Below are positions 33,960 to 46,383 of a DNA stretch of 64,000 bases, piece after piece; the stretch's first letter is position 1, and every line of letters starts with the position of its first letter. The translations under genes were made by a program, and so were the position numbers. The notes beneath the pieces were generated by a model. It was not told the DNA's origin and searched no databases. It saw only the letters and a list, made by a program, of their open reading frames with translations. The DNA comes from Typhlomys cinereus (taxonomy: Eukaryota > Chordata > Mammalia > Rodentia > Platacanthomyidae), in NCBI GenBank assembly GCA_023101885.1, contig JALPQD010000358.1:1274761-1338760 (forward strand). The letters are read 5' to 3'.

Positions 33960-36900
33960 GTAAGGATAATCTCAGAGCAGGTCAGTGCAGGCCTCCAGGG
34001 ACTCTTGGCTGTTTGTGTGTTTCTTACTTTATGTGATTAATTATGAGGGTGAGCAAAACTAGCAAGCCATTAACCAGAGAAAGATGCTGGAAATGACCTA
34101 GTATGATTACTAAGAACAGACGTGGAAATTACCAAGAACAGGGTCGTGCAAATGCGGTGCTTCTGGTGGTGAACACAGGTGTTGTTGTCAAGAAAGTGGA
34201 TAGAGGTAAATTGCAATGAAAAACAACCTTAGGTGTTTCCAGCATCCAGGTGCCCCATGATGGGTCTCCAGGAATAGAAAATAAATGAAATTTCTCTGCT
34301 AGAGATCTGCTTCTTGGCTCCTTTCTTTCAGGAGACAAATTTGTCATGCCACTCTTTCTGGAGGAGGTACCTCTAAGCAGCTAGGGATTAAGACTGGTTG
34401 CTAGTGGGAGAAATAGAGAAAAAAAAGCTGTATTTTTCATGCTGGTAAAAGGGATTAGAAGGTATCAGGAATTTCTGAGAAGAGAAAACCATTTTTGAGA
34501 ACAAACATGGTCTATTTTTTTAATCCTATTTATCTTGGGAACTGTAATGTAATTCTTTTATTTAACAGCTAATCCTTACAGTGGTGTTTTTCTCATTAAA
34601 TGCCTGAGGTCTAGAATACTAAAATGAAGGTGTTTCTGGAGACCCTTTGGGTTGTGGGAAGTGGCACGCTCACATTGCATTATTGGCACAGCATAAGAAT
34701 GCTCAGGATTCCTGACATCTTCTACTGAGTCATAAACGGTAACAAAAGCCATTCAAAATTAAAAATATGGGGATTCAATATGACAAGCAATGGGAATTGC
34801 TTATTGGTACCTGTATCTTATCCCAATCTGATTTTTCCCTAACTGTGACTAAGAAATACCTGGAGCTCAACTAGTTTTTAGTGATACCTGTGATGAATCA
34901 TTTTGTTTGCTTCCTTTTGACATAAAGCTTTTCTATATACTTCAGACAAGGTTCCTGACTTCTTTCCTTGATTCTAGGATTATAAGCATGGTCATACACT
35001 GGAAAGGTTCTTTATTGTCATTATTATCTACTTCTGAATGTCAGCAGAGGAATTAAATTAATGACAACAACTACGTTCTCCATAGAAAGCTGTCCTCCTG
35101 AGATCAGATCATAGATCACCCTGCGGTGACTACAGGGGGCAGGCGGGGTGGTATTGTAGTCTTAGGACTAGTGTGTTCTCTGGCACTGCCACCAGGGTGG
35201 TCAGCTGTCTCCACTCGTTCCTTGCTGGGTGGGTCTCTGAGGTGCGGCACTTTTTCAGCCACACCAGGAAAGTCCTGGGCAAACCACATGAGTTAGTCAC
35301 TGTGATGTGCAAACCTTGAATAAATCACAGCTGCTGCCTGCTGTGTGGATCAGCATGTAGGAGGCTGACTACAGTTCCTAGGTGCTTTCAGCCTTCATCT
35401 GAGTCAGTCGCAGAGGCACAAGGGTGCATTCTTCGCACACACAAAAGCAGAAGCGGAAGCCTATTAGCAGACATTCTCTGGCTGCCATTAAAGGTGTGCC
35501 CTGAGCTGAGGGAAGGGAGTCCTTATAGGTAAACATCGAAGGGCCATGGCTATGTGGTCTTCTTTACAGTCTACTTTATCAAGGTGGAAAACAGATGAGA
35601 TCCAATAGTGACTTAGAGATCCCCCACTTCTTCAGGTGCACCCTGACCTGAGATTTGGCTGATGGAAACCACTTAGAAGAAATTCCCACTTCTGACCTCA
35701 CGTGAAAAGTCCTCCACACTGCATCATTACCCTTGTATTTTCCAGATCTCCCAAAACACAATTCTTTGTTTCAATTTTAATTTTCTTTCATTCATGAGAG
35801 GATTTTAAATATTTTCTCTGGTAAGAGGAAGAGGAACTTCTTTTTTTTCTCAGAATCTAGCCCTGGGTGCCCCACGAGACCATGTCACAGGACACCAGTG
35901 CTACAAATGATCAGTGATTGGCAAGTGGCAGCAAGGCGTGGCCCACTGCTCCATCACAAACCCCTTCACACCAGGACAAGGCCCTCCGCTTCGGACGACA
36001 GGCAAGCTCAGATCAAGGGCAAGTGTGAGGAAGGCGTCCTTCCCTGTCAGTCAGACTAAGGGACTGTCAGAGTCTCTTCCAGGAATTCTTTACCTTTCTT
36101 ACTATAAGCATTTATTTGAAACTCTTTGTAGGAAAATATAATCAAATGAATGCATAAGAAACACTGTCTTCCAGGCAGGAGGCAGGTTTGATTTTAAAAT
36201 ATTCATGTCCTGCTGTTTCTATAATTGCAAAGATTTCCAAGATCCCATGTCTTCATGTGAAAAACTTATACCTCATATCTATAAGAAGACCATAAGACTT
36301 CTTTGCCAAGACATCTCGCCTCTGTGAATATGAGGCAGGGAGTCAGCTTTCTCTTTACACAAAGAACACAAGGAAGTTAGCTTGGTAGGAAAGGAGATAT
36401 CGAAGAAGACATAGTGTGGGCCTGTTTGGTGCAAAACTGAGAGATCTACAGTTCTGGGCTCTGGAATTTCCTCTGGACCTGGACACCATAGATGTAATCA
36501 TGAAAATAACATCCAAACAGTTTTCCTCCACAGTACTAAGGGCAGAGCGGATTAGAGCAGTGGTTTCTGAGCTTCCTTTTAAAATCACCAGGGGAATTTA
36601 AATAAGAAATTCCAACATCAGAGCATCATCATGTTAATCCAGACTCTAAACTCACAGGTCTTAGCCATTGAACCTCCAGCCAGCAGGAGACAAGGGGAGC
36701 CATGGAGACTTGTACCAGCAAAGCTGGTTGTGACATGACTGTGTCCTGGCTAGTGGAACACTAGGGAAGGTGTGAAAGGAGTTTCAATGGAACCTAAAGT
36801 GGTGGAATATATAACTGGGAGCAGAAATAAAGTACTGGTGAACTGACCATGGGATGTGGAAATTTCACTCTTCATCATAAGCACACTGTTCAGAAAAATA

Positions 36901-37562
36901 TTGCATTTGGAGATGGTGAGAAAGTAATGAAGGAAGGATGAATTTTCATACCAGTATTGAAGAACCAAAAATCCAAGTAGAGACAGAGAGGAAATAGGCA
37001 GCAGAAAGGCATGGGAGCAGGGGAACCCGAAACTGGTCTCCGGAAACCATAATTTTAAACAGCGAGGCAACTGAAGACGTTCTCATCTAGGAAAATGTCT
37101 AAGCTTGAAGAAGCTTGAGACAAGTAAGGTATGCTGAACTAGTATGTTCAAGAAAGGGATGGAAATGTCAGACATGGCAAACACACACGTGACACAAGAT
37201 ATGTATTAGAATACATACTGGTTTCCTAGGGCCACATAATCTGACTACCGTGGATTGAACCATTGCTAGTCTCGTAGGATTCAGGAGACTAGAAGTGTAT
37301 AGTAAAGGTGTCACATCCAGAGAACTTAAGCCAAAGGCTGATGGAGGAGGCCCCGGACTCTCCTGGGTTCTGTGGTTCGGCTACTTCTGCTTTCCTGGCA
37401 GCTCTTTACTCATCTACCTTCACATGTTATCCACAAGGGTCATTTCATTGTCTGCTGTCATTGTGTCAGAAGGACCCAGTCACTGATTTTTCAGGTCCAA
37501 GTAATCCAGACAATCTAATTGCTGAAGATTCTTTTCCAAGTGAGATCATATTCATATTTACT

Positions 37563-38430
37563 GTCATAGTTTGTCTGCATGTTGCGGGTAAACTCATGAT
37601 CAAATGGTTTATGGGAAGGAGGAGGCGCTATTTTGGTGTCTGATTGTACCGTCTGGTTACAGTTCTTAATCCAACCTGGCAGGAGGGTCCACACCAACAC
37701 CAGAAGCCAAGGGAACAGGAAACACCACCTCCACAGGATGGCTGAGAGGGACGAATCTCTCGCCAAACAACATGTTGTTCGAGTCTACAGAAGTATGTCA
37801 ACTCACTGAATCAGCTAAAGAATTATGACAGTGGACTCATGGAATTCACTGATTTCACCAGTTCCCACCCATCATCAGCTGCTCAGGGAACAGTCCCATA
37901 CACCATAGGCTGCATCTTCTTCTTTAGGATTCGCCATAACTGTAAATTCTTCACAGTGCGTCCAAAGTTCAGCCTGTAATTGTCAAGTGCACATATGAAC
38001 CTATTACACGCTACCCCTTGTCAATTTGATACAAAACACATTACTTTTAGACTGCAACCTTTGGACCATTGTCCCCATAATATTGCATCCATCTATGATA
38101 TAAAATACATTTGATTCAATTTTAAAATTTCTCAAAGTCTGACATTAAAAATTCTCACCGTCCAGTTTAAAATATTCAGTTGAGTTTCAACATTTTGAAA
38201 GTTCAAAGTCTCTTTTAAAAAGATACTCTTCTTTTTAAAAGTCTCTTCTTTAAAGTTCAAAGTCTTTTAACTGTAAGGCATTGTCAAATCAAAACAAACA
38301 CTTAGCACAGAATAAGCATTAAAATGGAAACATTAGGACAGAGCAAGAAAATATCAAATTAGGCCTAAAGTCTGGCAATATAATAACACCACGTTTTAAA
38401 GTTCAAAGTCCACATTTTGCTGCTAATCAT
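37563..38430 (-). repeat. Degraded MaLR-like LTR and adjoining LTR-element sequence
   Basis: 37563-37985 resembles the reverse complement of the LTRs at 43410 and 44353 (CTGCATG, AAATGG, GGAGGGTCC, AAGGGAAC blocks). The following 400 bp has repeated AAAGTTCAAAGTCT words and looks like old LTR-retrotransposon DNA. Confidence 0.45.
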
Positions 38431-38677
38431 GTAGTCAGGTCAGCTTAAAATCAAATGGGCAAGTCCATCTCTTCTGTTTTTCTTTACAGGACAAGTAGCT
38501 TTATTTAGGATAAGTTCTAAATTACATTTTCTATTTCTTCCATTTCTACTCTTTTTTTAAATTTCTAGACAAAATGTTGATTTTTTGAAATAATTTTCAA
38601 ATGGGGATACAAATGAAAGTTTCAAATGTATTAGAAAATTTTATTTAATTTCCCTGCTTTTCATTAAGAATATTCAT

Positions 38678-38947
38678 CTTGGGAGATAGTTCAATGGGTA
38701 AAATTATTTGCCTGACATGTGATCAAATCTTCAGATCCCACGTGTGAGCTACATGTGTAAGGCGAGCATCTCTAGTCTCAGTGCTTCTACTGAGAGATTA
38801 AAAGCAGAGACAAGAGTTCCCTGCAGCTCAAGGGCTTAGTAAGCCGGGAGGACACAGAAAAAACCGGCACAGACACCCTGTCTCGCCAAGGTGGAAGGTG
38901 AGAATAGACTATGGACAAAGCAAGGGCATACCCACATTCACACACAT

Positions 38948-38983
<36 letters not shown>
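38678..38983 (+). mobile_element. B4-like SINE with (CA)n tail
   Basis: tRNA-derived head (GGAGATAGTTCAATGGGTAA), then a B1-like right part (GACACCCTGTCTCGCC), then a pure CA run at 38951-38983. Confidence 0.6.
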
Positions 38984-38985
<2 letters not shown>

Positions 38986-39393
38986 GCGTACGTGTGTATG
39001 TGATATTGTAAACTATATTGACTGCAGTGTGTCCTTATGAGAGCTTGATTCCTGCTGGCTCTGTGCTGAGTTCGAATCCCCTTTTTCTCCATGAACTCTG
39101 CCCTATGGAGATGGTCTATTTAGTAATGAACTCTATCCTGCTTCAGAAAGGGGACTTCTAGCTCCTTGCTTCTCATTTTCATGCAATTTCAGCCCATACT
39201 GCACCCCTGAACTGACGCTTCCCTCCCTCTTGCTAGTTTTTTTTTTTCTTGTGCAGTTTTAAACTCTGAGTATGGCTGTCTAGTGACTCTGTAAGATGTG
39301 TCCCACGGTGTTACTACTCTGTGAAGCTTCCATCACTCGAAAACAAGAATAAGTGTAACGTTGGTGCTCCTCAGACCCCATCACTCCCCAGCT

Positions 39394-39412
39394 TAACGCC
39401 CCCTGCTGGCCA
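39394..39412 (-). promoter_or_regulatory. CTCF-like binding motif
   Basis: On the - strand TGGCCAGCAGGGGGCGTTA differs from the usual CTCF consensus (TGGCCACCAGGGGGCGCTA) at two positions. Binding is inferred only. Confidence 0.6.
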
Positions 39413-39819
39413 CCCCTACTTTGCCCCACGACTCCACTGGCTGCATGGTCATGTCAGCCCCCTTCCGCTTCCAAGTTCCTGCTAAGGGCTTATTTTTTCC
39501 CTGGAACTCTTACTTTTAATCTTGCATGGTTATTTTCTTAGGTAACCCAAGCAAGTACTACTTTACTAAATAGTCTACTTTTTTTTTTTTTTTTTATAAA
39601 ACATAGTTTGTTAATCTATTTTTTAGATTCAAAATGTGTCCACAAAAACTTCAATGTCAAGCCAACGGGTGCCCTGAGTTCTTTGCCTGGCACCATAGGG
39701 TGAGCTGCCTCACTGCAGGATAGTGGGTGTCCCAGAGGATGGGTGTCCATTTTTTTATGCATGATTTGTTGCTGAGACCAATATCTGAGGACACATGCTA
39801 AAGTCATAAACTCTTGAGT

Positions 39820-40010
39820 TATGACTTATTTCTAAAGATCCTGTCCCGATGGAAGAAGGTGGAACGTAACAGAGGACATACGTGATATCCTCCTCTAGGT
39901 TGGTCTCTTGACACACAGGTACAAGCACATACATGAGCAAACATAATCACACAGGCATAAACACACACAGACACACACACCATATGTATGTATATATATG
40001 TTTCTGTCGA
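39820..40010 (+). repeat. SINE remnant with CA-rich tail
   Basis: SINE-like body followed by CA- and TATA-rich sequence (39950-40010). Too degraded to type. Confidence 0.4.
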
Positions 40011-40284
40011 GTAGAAGATAAACCCTGACACTTGTGTTCTGCTTTAGATGGTGTGACTGACTGTGTATTTAACTTAGAAAATGTGTCAATGTTCCTTTCT
40101 CAAGACTCAGCAAACAATTAGGGTGTCCTGCTGATTTTAGCATTAATGATATACGTATGTTTTTGACACATGTCTGGATTACACAGGATGCTTTATCAAG
40201 TTTTGGTGTTGAAGTGTATTTGAAGCAAAGGCCTAGGAAAAGGAATATATAAAAAGGACATTGTTTGTCATAAATAAAGGAAGG

Positions 40285-40495
40285 GCAGGCTAGGCATCAT
40301 GGCGTGCACCTGAACTCCCAGCACTCTCCAGACTGAGGCAAGAAGATTTCAAGTTTGAGGTGAGCCTGGGCTGGCTGAATAGTGTCTCAAAACAAAAATT
40401 AATGAAAGAAAAAAAAAGAAAGATGGAAAGGAGGAAGGAAGGAAGAGGAAAAGAAAGGAAGGGAGGAAGGAAAAAGGAAGGGAGAAAGAAAAGAG
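40285..40495 (+). mobile_element. B1 SINE with purine-rich tail
   Basis: Starts GGCAGGCTAGGCATCATGG, contains ACTCCCAGCACTC and GAGCCTGGGCTGG, and ends in an A/GGAA-rich tail (40395-40495). Confidence 0.8.
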
Positions 40496-40799
40496 ATAGC
40501 CAAATATTTCATTTTCCTGTTCATCTATCTCATTTCCGGGTCTTTTGATCTTTAGAATGAGGAAGAAAAACATTTAAAGCTTTTCTAATTTGTTTTTCTG
40601 GCACCAGCCTTGCACTCCCTGCTCTGCGCCCCTCCACCCCCCAGGGCTAACTACAGAAAGGTGTTGCAAAGCCTGGTGAACTTTGAGTCAGAAGAGGTTT
40701 GCTAAATACACATGCATCATAAGGAAGGTTAACAAACTTCTCTGGACTCAAACTTCCTCTATTTCATAGTAGAAACAATGCATTAAGCATTCTTAACTC

Positions 40800-41333
40800 A
40801 AAAATACAGATGAACCCTATCCCCTGGCTGGCAGTGCGGAGGCCACCCTATGCCTGAAGTTACTGTGAAAGACATAAAACGGCAGGAGTTCAGAGCTCTG
40901 ACAGCTTTTCTCAAAAAGTCTGGGAAGCTGAAAATCCGCAAATGGGTGGACACAGTCTAGCTGGCCAAACACAAAGAGCTGCCCCCTATGATAAAAACTG
41001 AGCGTACTCTGGAGCAGCTTCCACAGCATGCCCCCTGCACCTCACGGGTGGGGTGGGGGGAGTGCAGGGGTGGCTCCATGACTAAGATCTACGGAGAACG
41101 TCAGAGAAATGGTGTCAAGCCCAGTCACTTCAGTAGAGTGTGGTGCATCTTGTTCTCCAAGCCCTGGAGGGGCTGAAAATGATGGTAAAAGACAAGGTGG
41201 GGGCCGCAAGCTGACCCCAAAGATAGAGAGATCTGGACAGAATCGTAGGACATGTGGCAGCTCCTAACAAGAAGCATTAAAACAAAGGATGCTGGATTAA
41301 TAAATTGTCATCATTAAAAAAATACAGATGAAT
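40800..41333 (+). pseudogene. RPS19P: RPS19 processed pseudogene
   Basis: The region 40850-41281 is an intronless copy of the 40S ribosomal protein S19 coding sequence. Recognisable blocks are [29 protein letters not shown] and SMTKIYGERQRNGV. It carries in-frame stops (WVDTV is followed by TAG) and small indels near 41040-41060 and 41130-41200. The terminal AAGAAGCATTAA, an AATAAA signal (about 41299) and a short A tail follow. The 15-bp repeat AAAAATACAGATGAA flanks it at 40800-40814 and 41319-41333, as expected for L1-mediated retroposition. Non-coding copy in IDO2 intron 1. Confidence 0.95.
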
Positions 41334-41489
41334 TAAAATTATTTCAAAGAAATGATTTGGGATGGGACAAAGTTTCAAAGTATGTTGATTTAAAGCAAAA
41401 AGAATGAAGTTTTGATTTACTTGACTGCTCCACTAATAAAATGTTCAAAGCATCAGTGAAGCACAACACAATAGCCATGAACCAACTAA

Positions 41490-41640
41490 GCCTGGTGATC
41501 ATTCCTGTGATCCCCGCACTAGGGAGATCAAGGCAGAAAGTCAGACATGAGTTAGAAGCCAACCTGGATACATACTGAGTTCCAAGCTAGCCTGGGTCAC
41601 AGAGCGCCATTCTGGTACATGCAAAACAAAAGAAAAAAAT
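41490..41640 (+). mobile_element. B1-like SINE
   Basis: Diverged B1: AAGCCTGGTGATCATTCC head, GATCCCCGCACTAGG, CCAGCCTGG-like right part and an A-rich tail. Confidence 0.65.
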
Positions 41641-41876
41641 GCAGTAACTAAAACTTATAAAAAGGCATTGAATTCAACATTTAGTGGGCCTGTTTGGATT
41701 TTGGAGGCAGCACATTCTGCACTTGGGTAGGTTATTGAAGCCTATATACCAAGTAACTCAGAAAGCTTTTAGCTCTGAGTGGGGCCTAAAATAAAAAGCC
41801 CTTCAGCAGGTTCAAGGCTGCCCTGTCACTTGGGTCATATGACCTAGCAGACCCAAAGGTATTGAAAGTGTCTGTC

Positions 41877-42246
41877 ACAGACAGAGATTCTTTTTTTTTT
41901 TTTAAACATTTTTTATTATCTCCGCTCATACAAGCTTAATAGGTACACTGGTTCCCTCCCTCCCTCCTCCCCCCTCCACCCCTTTGCTCACCCTCCCCTC
42001 ACCCCTCCCTCCCCACCCCTCAGTATCTCCCCTCCCCCAATCCCCAGAGAATCCTTGAATGTGCATGCCAAACTCTCCTCTGGGTCCTCCTCTCCGATGA
42101 CGTACAAGGACCCAGCGGCAATTCCCTGGACCCTTTCCTTTGTTCCCCTTAAGCATAGGAACACTATTTTGGCTGTCAATCCCTTGCCTCCAAGGATCTT
42201 GGTGCTTTTAGCAAATGCTAGACTTTGTGGGACAGACAGAGATTCT
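41877..42246 (-). mobile_element. 5'-truncated L1 3' UTR with 15-bp target duplication
   Basis: The L1 body 41892-42231 has its T run at the left. ACAGACAGAGATTCT flanks it at 41877-41891 and 42232-42246. Confidence 0.93.
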
Positions 42247-42344
42247 GTTTGGAGTCTCTGGCAGCCTTCCATATGTGAATCACAGCAGAGACCCTTGGGA
42301 TTTTGGAGCAAGGACTGCCACAATCAGCAGACAATTTAGTCTCC

Positions 42345-42820
42345 TTTTTTTTAGATTTTTTAAATTTCTTTTTTTCTTCTATTTTTACAAGCATATTGCA
42401 TATACATCCCAGCTTCCCTTTCTCTCCTTTCCCCTCCATCCCTTCCCTTCCTTTCACCATTCCCTCCTACTCCCTCCCACCCTTCTGCCTGTGTGCTTCT
42501 ATGTACCCCATGGTTCACTCTGACCTGTCTGCTCTTGTGGGTGCTCAGGTTTCCATGGTATATTAAGTCACCTCTCTTCAGGCCACCCCACTGATATGTG
42601 CATTTCCTTTCACTCATCCAGCTGTAGACCAAAAAGTTTCCACCGTAAGTGCCCATTCTATTGGTATGACAACAGCTACCTACCAAGCAGTTTGATGTTC
42701 TGTCTTCCAATCTATAAGTTTATTGGCTATCTTCACTATTAATTTTTTTCTCTCCCCTCTCCCTTTTTAACATGTTCTTCTTCTAGTTTACTATAACAGG
42801 GATGTGTACCATTCTGACAA
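42345..42820 (-). mobile_element. Older L1 3' end
   Basis: T-rich start, then a CT-rich tract (polypurine on -) at 42410-42485, of a different L1 3' UTR type. Right limit uncertain. Confidence 0.5.
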
Positions 42821-43409
42821 GTGAGTCTTGAATCCAATCAGAAAGCTGTTGGTTGTCTCCTTGATACTCATGCCACTATTACACTGCTGGTCACCTGTTG
42901 CCATGGTGATTTACATTGCAATTTATAGATCTTGCACCATTGAAGGGGCTTGTGATTATTTTTCTCCCCCCTTCTATAGTGTTCCTTGGTACTGTGTAAG
43001 CTATCCAGCAAGGAGAAAGTCCACAGACCAGTTCCAGTTGATATATTTTTCCCATGTTCTGTGATCTATTTGTGTTGCATCTTAAGTTATAGGGTCTTAC
43101 TGACAGTTTTTGGAGAGCAATCAAGAGCAATGGCAAAAGCTTATAAGGTTTGAGGACCTTTAAACCTCTCCGACTAACAATTTATCAGGAAGTACCACAT
43201 TCCTGTTACTTCTAGTATAATTTTGTCCCTGGGTTCTAAGTGGATCAGTTCAAGTTATTTTTTTTCCTATTTTCCTCACTCTTTGCTCCTCTGCCTAGGG
43301 ACTGCCCATTCTTGTTCCTTTCTTTAAAAGACATTTTTTCTTATTGAGAGATAACTTTTGGCCTGTTATTTGGGCTTTGGTGGAAACTGAACATTTGACA
43401 ATGGGTCAC

Positions 43410-43829
43410 TGTTGCAGTTTGCCTGCATGGTTGCTGATAAATCACCATCAAATGGCTTAAGGGAACGAGGGGTTTATTTTCTCTCTTACAATTGTCTGGT
43501 ACAGTTAATAATCCAGCTTGTCAGGAGAGCATGCAGCCAACACCAGGGCCAAGGGAACTGGCCACACAATATCCATATGCATCTGAGAGATGCAAACCAG
43601 GATGTCTGGCCAAGTGTACACAAGGACGCCAACTTTCTCAATCGACTCTTGGCATTTTATTCCAGGGCCTCGTCCCACCTACCATGGGCTGGGCCTTCCC
43701 CATCAGCTAGACAATCTCTTTCAGGTTCGCTCTGAGCTTAACTCAACTACTAATTCTCTACAAATGTGCCCAGAGCTCAAACCCTCAACCATCAAGTTGA
43801 TACCTGTACATAACCATTGGCAGTCACCA
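43410..43829 (-). repeat. MaLR-like solo LTR
   Basis: Reverse complement of the LTR type at 44353 and 62381: on - it starts TGGTGACTG and ends CTGCAACA, with AATAAA near 43475. Confidence 0.75.
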
Positions 43830-44352
43830 AGTAACTATGCGACCTGAGTTGCCCATCATGAGTTGGGTGTTATCCAACCCAGCAAGCCATGTGTTGAATG
43901 GGAACAGCAGTAATACATTATCAAATGGAAATGATACACATCAGACAGTATAGGCCTTTAACAGGAGTAGGGCAGCCAGTTGATATTGAACAGGTACTCT
44001 GGAGCCCATGCAATATGCCAAGAAACCATTCTGGAAGTATGTGAGAGCCATCAGAGCTACTTGGGGGAAGGAGAATTAGCATATTTTCTTTTCTACTTTA
44101 GAGACTTCATGCTTTTTGGATGCTGCATTAGCAATTTTGACCCAAAACCATACCCTTCTCTCCTTTGGGAAGTGTGAAGCCAGTGTCATGATACTGTTAA
44201 TTGAGGAACACATACCACCATTCTTGGCTGAGAATGAAATGCGACATAAACTCACAAATTAACCACTTGCTTTGCAGGAGGTCAGCAGGTTACAAAGGGG
44301 AAATGATGGAGAGAAGTATGCACATAAAGGGGAGGAATTTTCAGATATTTTC

Positions 44353-44776
44353 TGACAATGATATTGTCATAGTTGAGGATTTGAGCTCTGGGCACATTTG
44401 TAGAGAATAAGTGGTCGACTTAAGCCCAGACCAAACCTGCAGGAGATTGTCTAGCTGATGGGGAAGGTCCAGCCTATAGTGGGTGGGACTAGACCCTGAA
44501 CAGATGAATAAAATACCAAGAGCTGGTTGAGGAAGTTGGCATCCTTCTGTACACTTGGCCAGCCAGACATGCTGGTCTGGCAAATAAGGATCGTCCTTCT
44601 CTCAGCCATTATGTAGAGATGGTGTGGCCAGTTCCCTCGACCCGGTGTTAGTGCATACTCTTCCGTCAAGCTGGACTGAGAACTGTAACCAGAAAATCGT
44701 AAGAGAAAATAAATCCCTTGTTCCCTTAAGCTGTTTGATGGTCATTTATCAGCAACCATGCAGGCGAACTGCAACA
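44353..44776 (+). repeat. MaLR-like solo LTR
   Basis: Contains GGGCACATTTGTAGAGAATA, GTCTAGCTGATGGGGAAGG and AAAATAAATCC, and ends GCGAACTGCAACA. Left edge approximate. Confidence 0.75.
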
Positions 44777-44928
44777 GATGTTTTCCAAAAATTCTAGCAA
44801 CATCTCTTTTGGCAATTTTTATGCCTCTTTCTGGCCATCCTCCTTGCCAAATAATACTAATACTAAAAAAATGATAATAATAGTGTGGTGTGTTAACTCA
44901 GTAACTGTTAATTGGGATAGCCCTGGAG

Positions 44929-45108
44929 TGTCACTGTGTAATGTGGTAGTCCTTGGATGTCACTGTGAACTCTGATGGTCCTCGGATATCACTGTGGACT
45001 GTGACTGTCCTTGGACATGAGGTGTCACTGTGAACTGCGATGGTCCTCGGGTGTCGCTGTGGATTGTGATGATACTGGGGTATCTTTGATAACTGTGGCA
45101 GTTTGGGG
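44929..45108. repeat. Minisatellite, 29-bp unit, about six copies
   Basis: Units of the form TGTCACTGTGAACTNTGATG + GTCCTCGGA repeat from 44929; the third carries an extra CATGAGG and the last two are diverged. It makes an antisense open frame look repetitive but no gene is supported. Confidence 0.85.
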
Positions 45109-45329
45109 TGTTGGTCAGCACTCCCTGGTGACTGGAGTCTGTCTCCATACACCTCCACCACACACAGAGAACTGGAGGCTGTCTGGCAGTCAGTCTGGCA
45201 GCCATCTGACAGAGACTACTTGACATCAGTCTGCCTGAGAGAAAGTTTGTCCTCATCATCTAAGATAAACTATACTTCCCCACCTTCTCCATGGACTGTA
45301 TTCTCTGTATTTTTGTTTTGCTTTTTTGT

Positions 45330-45470
45330 TTGTTTGTTCATTTTTAAGAAAGATTTCATTTATCATCCAGGTTTTCCTGAAACTTGAGATCCTCCTGCCT
45401 TAGCATACTGAAGGGGGTGTGTGGGAGTCAGTGGCGTGTATTACACAACCAGGTGATTACATTCTTTCAA
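45330..45470 (-). mobile_element. B1-like SINE fragment
   Basis: On -, a degraded B1 end with a T-rich tail on + (45305-45345) and GAGATCCTCCTGCCTTAGCA. Confidence 0.55.
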
Positions 45471-46056
45471 GCATAATCCCTAAGAAAAGTATATTTCATG
45501 GAGAATTGCCTTAATAAAATTAGTAATCATTAAGATAACTGTGGAATTTAATGTAAATATTACCATGCAATTTATATCTTCAAAAAAAAAAAAAGAAACC
45601 ACAGGCCAGAAAGATTAGTGATGCTTGGTGTTGCCAGAAACACAGATGAACAGCCACTCACATTATAAATGTGGTTGATTGATTTAATATTTCAGTATTG
45701 AATTTGAAAGATAGCTTTCATCTTTAAAAATATATATTGCACCACTCCCCAGAACAGAATGAAGTCCAGAGTGTCACGTTATTCAAGTGCTATTTAACTG
45801 AGCTAACATCCCTATCATTTTAATTTCAGATGTACGAACATTTTTATAAAATTTTCATATATATATTCATATGTAGATAGGACCATGATGTATGAACTAA
45901 TAGAAAGTGGATGTTATTTAGTGAAACTCATGTTCTGCTCTTCTTTATTGTACTGTGACTAAAAGTCTGACAATTAAAAGTAATCAGCAAAATTCTATAC
46001 TTTCTTTGCTCTCTAGAGGAAAGACTGAAAGGTTAGATGCTTTTTAAGTGGGTTAT

Positions 46057-46086
46057 GAAATAGCTTTAATTTTATTTATTATTTTA

Positions 46087-46138
<52 letters not shown>

Positions 46139-46383
46139 TGTTTGTGAGTCATTCTGCTTGTCTATGGAGTCCAAGTCTGACTTCAGGAATCATTCTGGAT
46201 TGTTCTACCTTGTTTTTACTTTGCTTTGGGATTTCCAGGCTTTGAGTTTTTGAGTCAGAAGTTCAGGCTGTCCCATTTCTGCCTGGTGTTTTTATATGGG
46301 ATCTGGGATCCAAACTCAGGTTCTGCTTTTGAGGCAGAGTCTTAATCCCTGAACCATCTCTCCAGTCAACGAAATAGCGTTCA
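46057..46383 (-). mobile_element. B2-like SINE with (GT)n on the + strand
   Basis: A 50-base GT run (46089-46138) is its CA tail. The head ends CTCTCCAGTC near 46367. GAAATAGCTTTAA / GAAATAGCGTTCAA at the two sides is a slightly diverged target duplication. Confidence 0.82.

Noticed and set aside
35110..35150. Second CTCF-like site (CTACAGGGGGCAGG)
   Set aside because: Only the G-rich half fits; the 5' half of the motif disagrees at most positions.
45011..45259. Antisense frame with repeated HSD/FTVT words
   Set aside because: Explained by the 29-bp minisatellite, whose unit is not a multiple of three.
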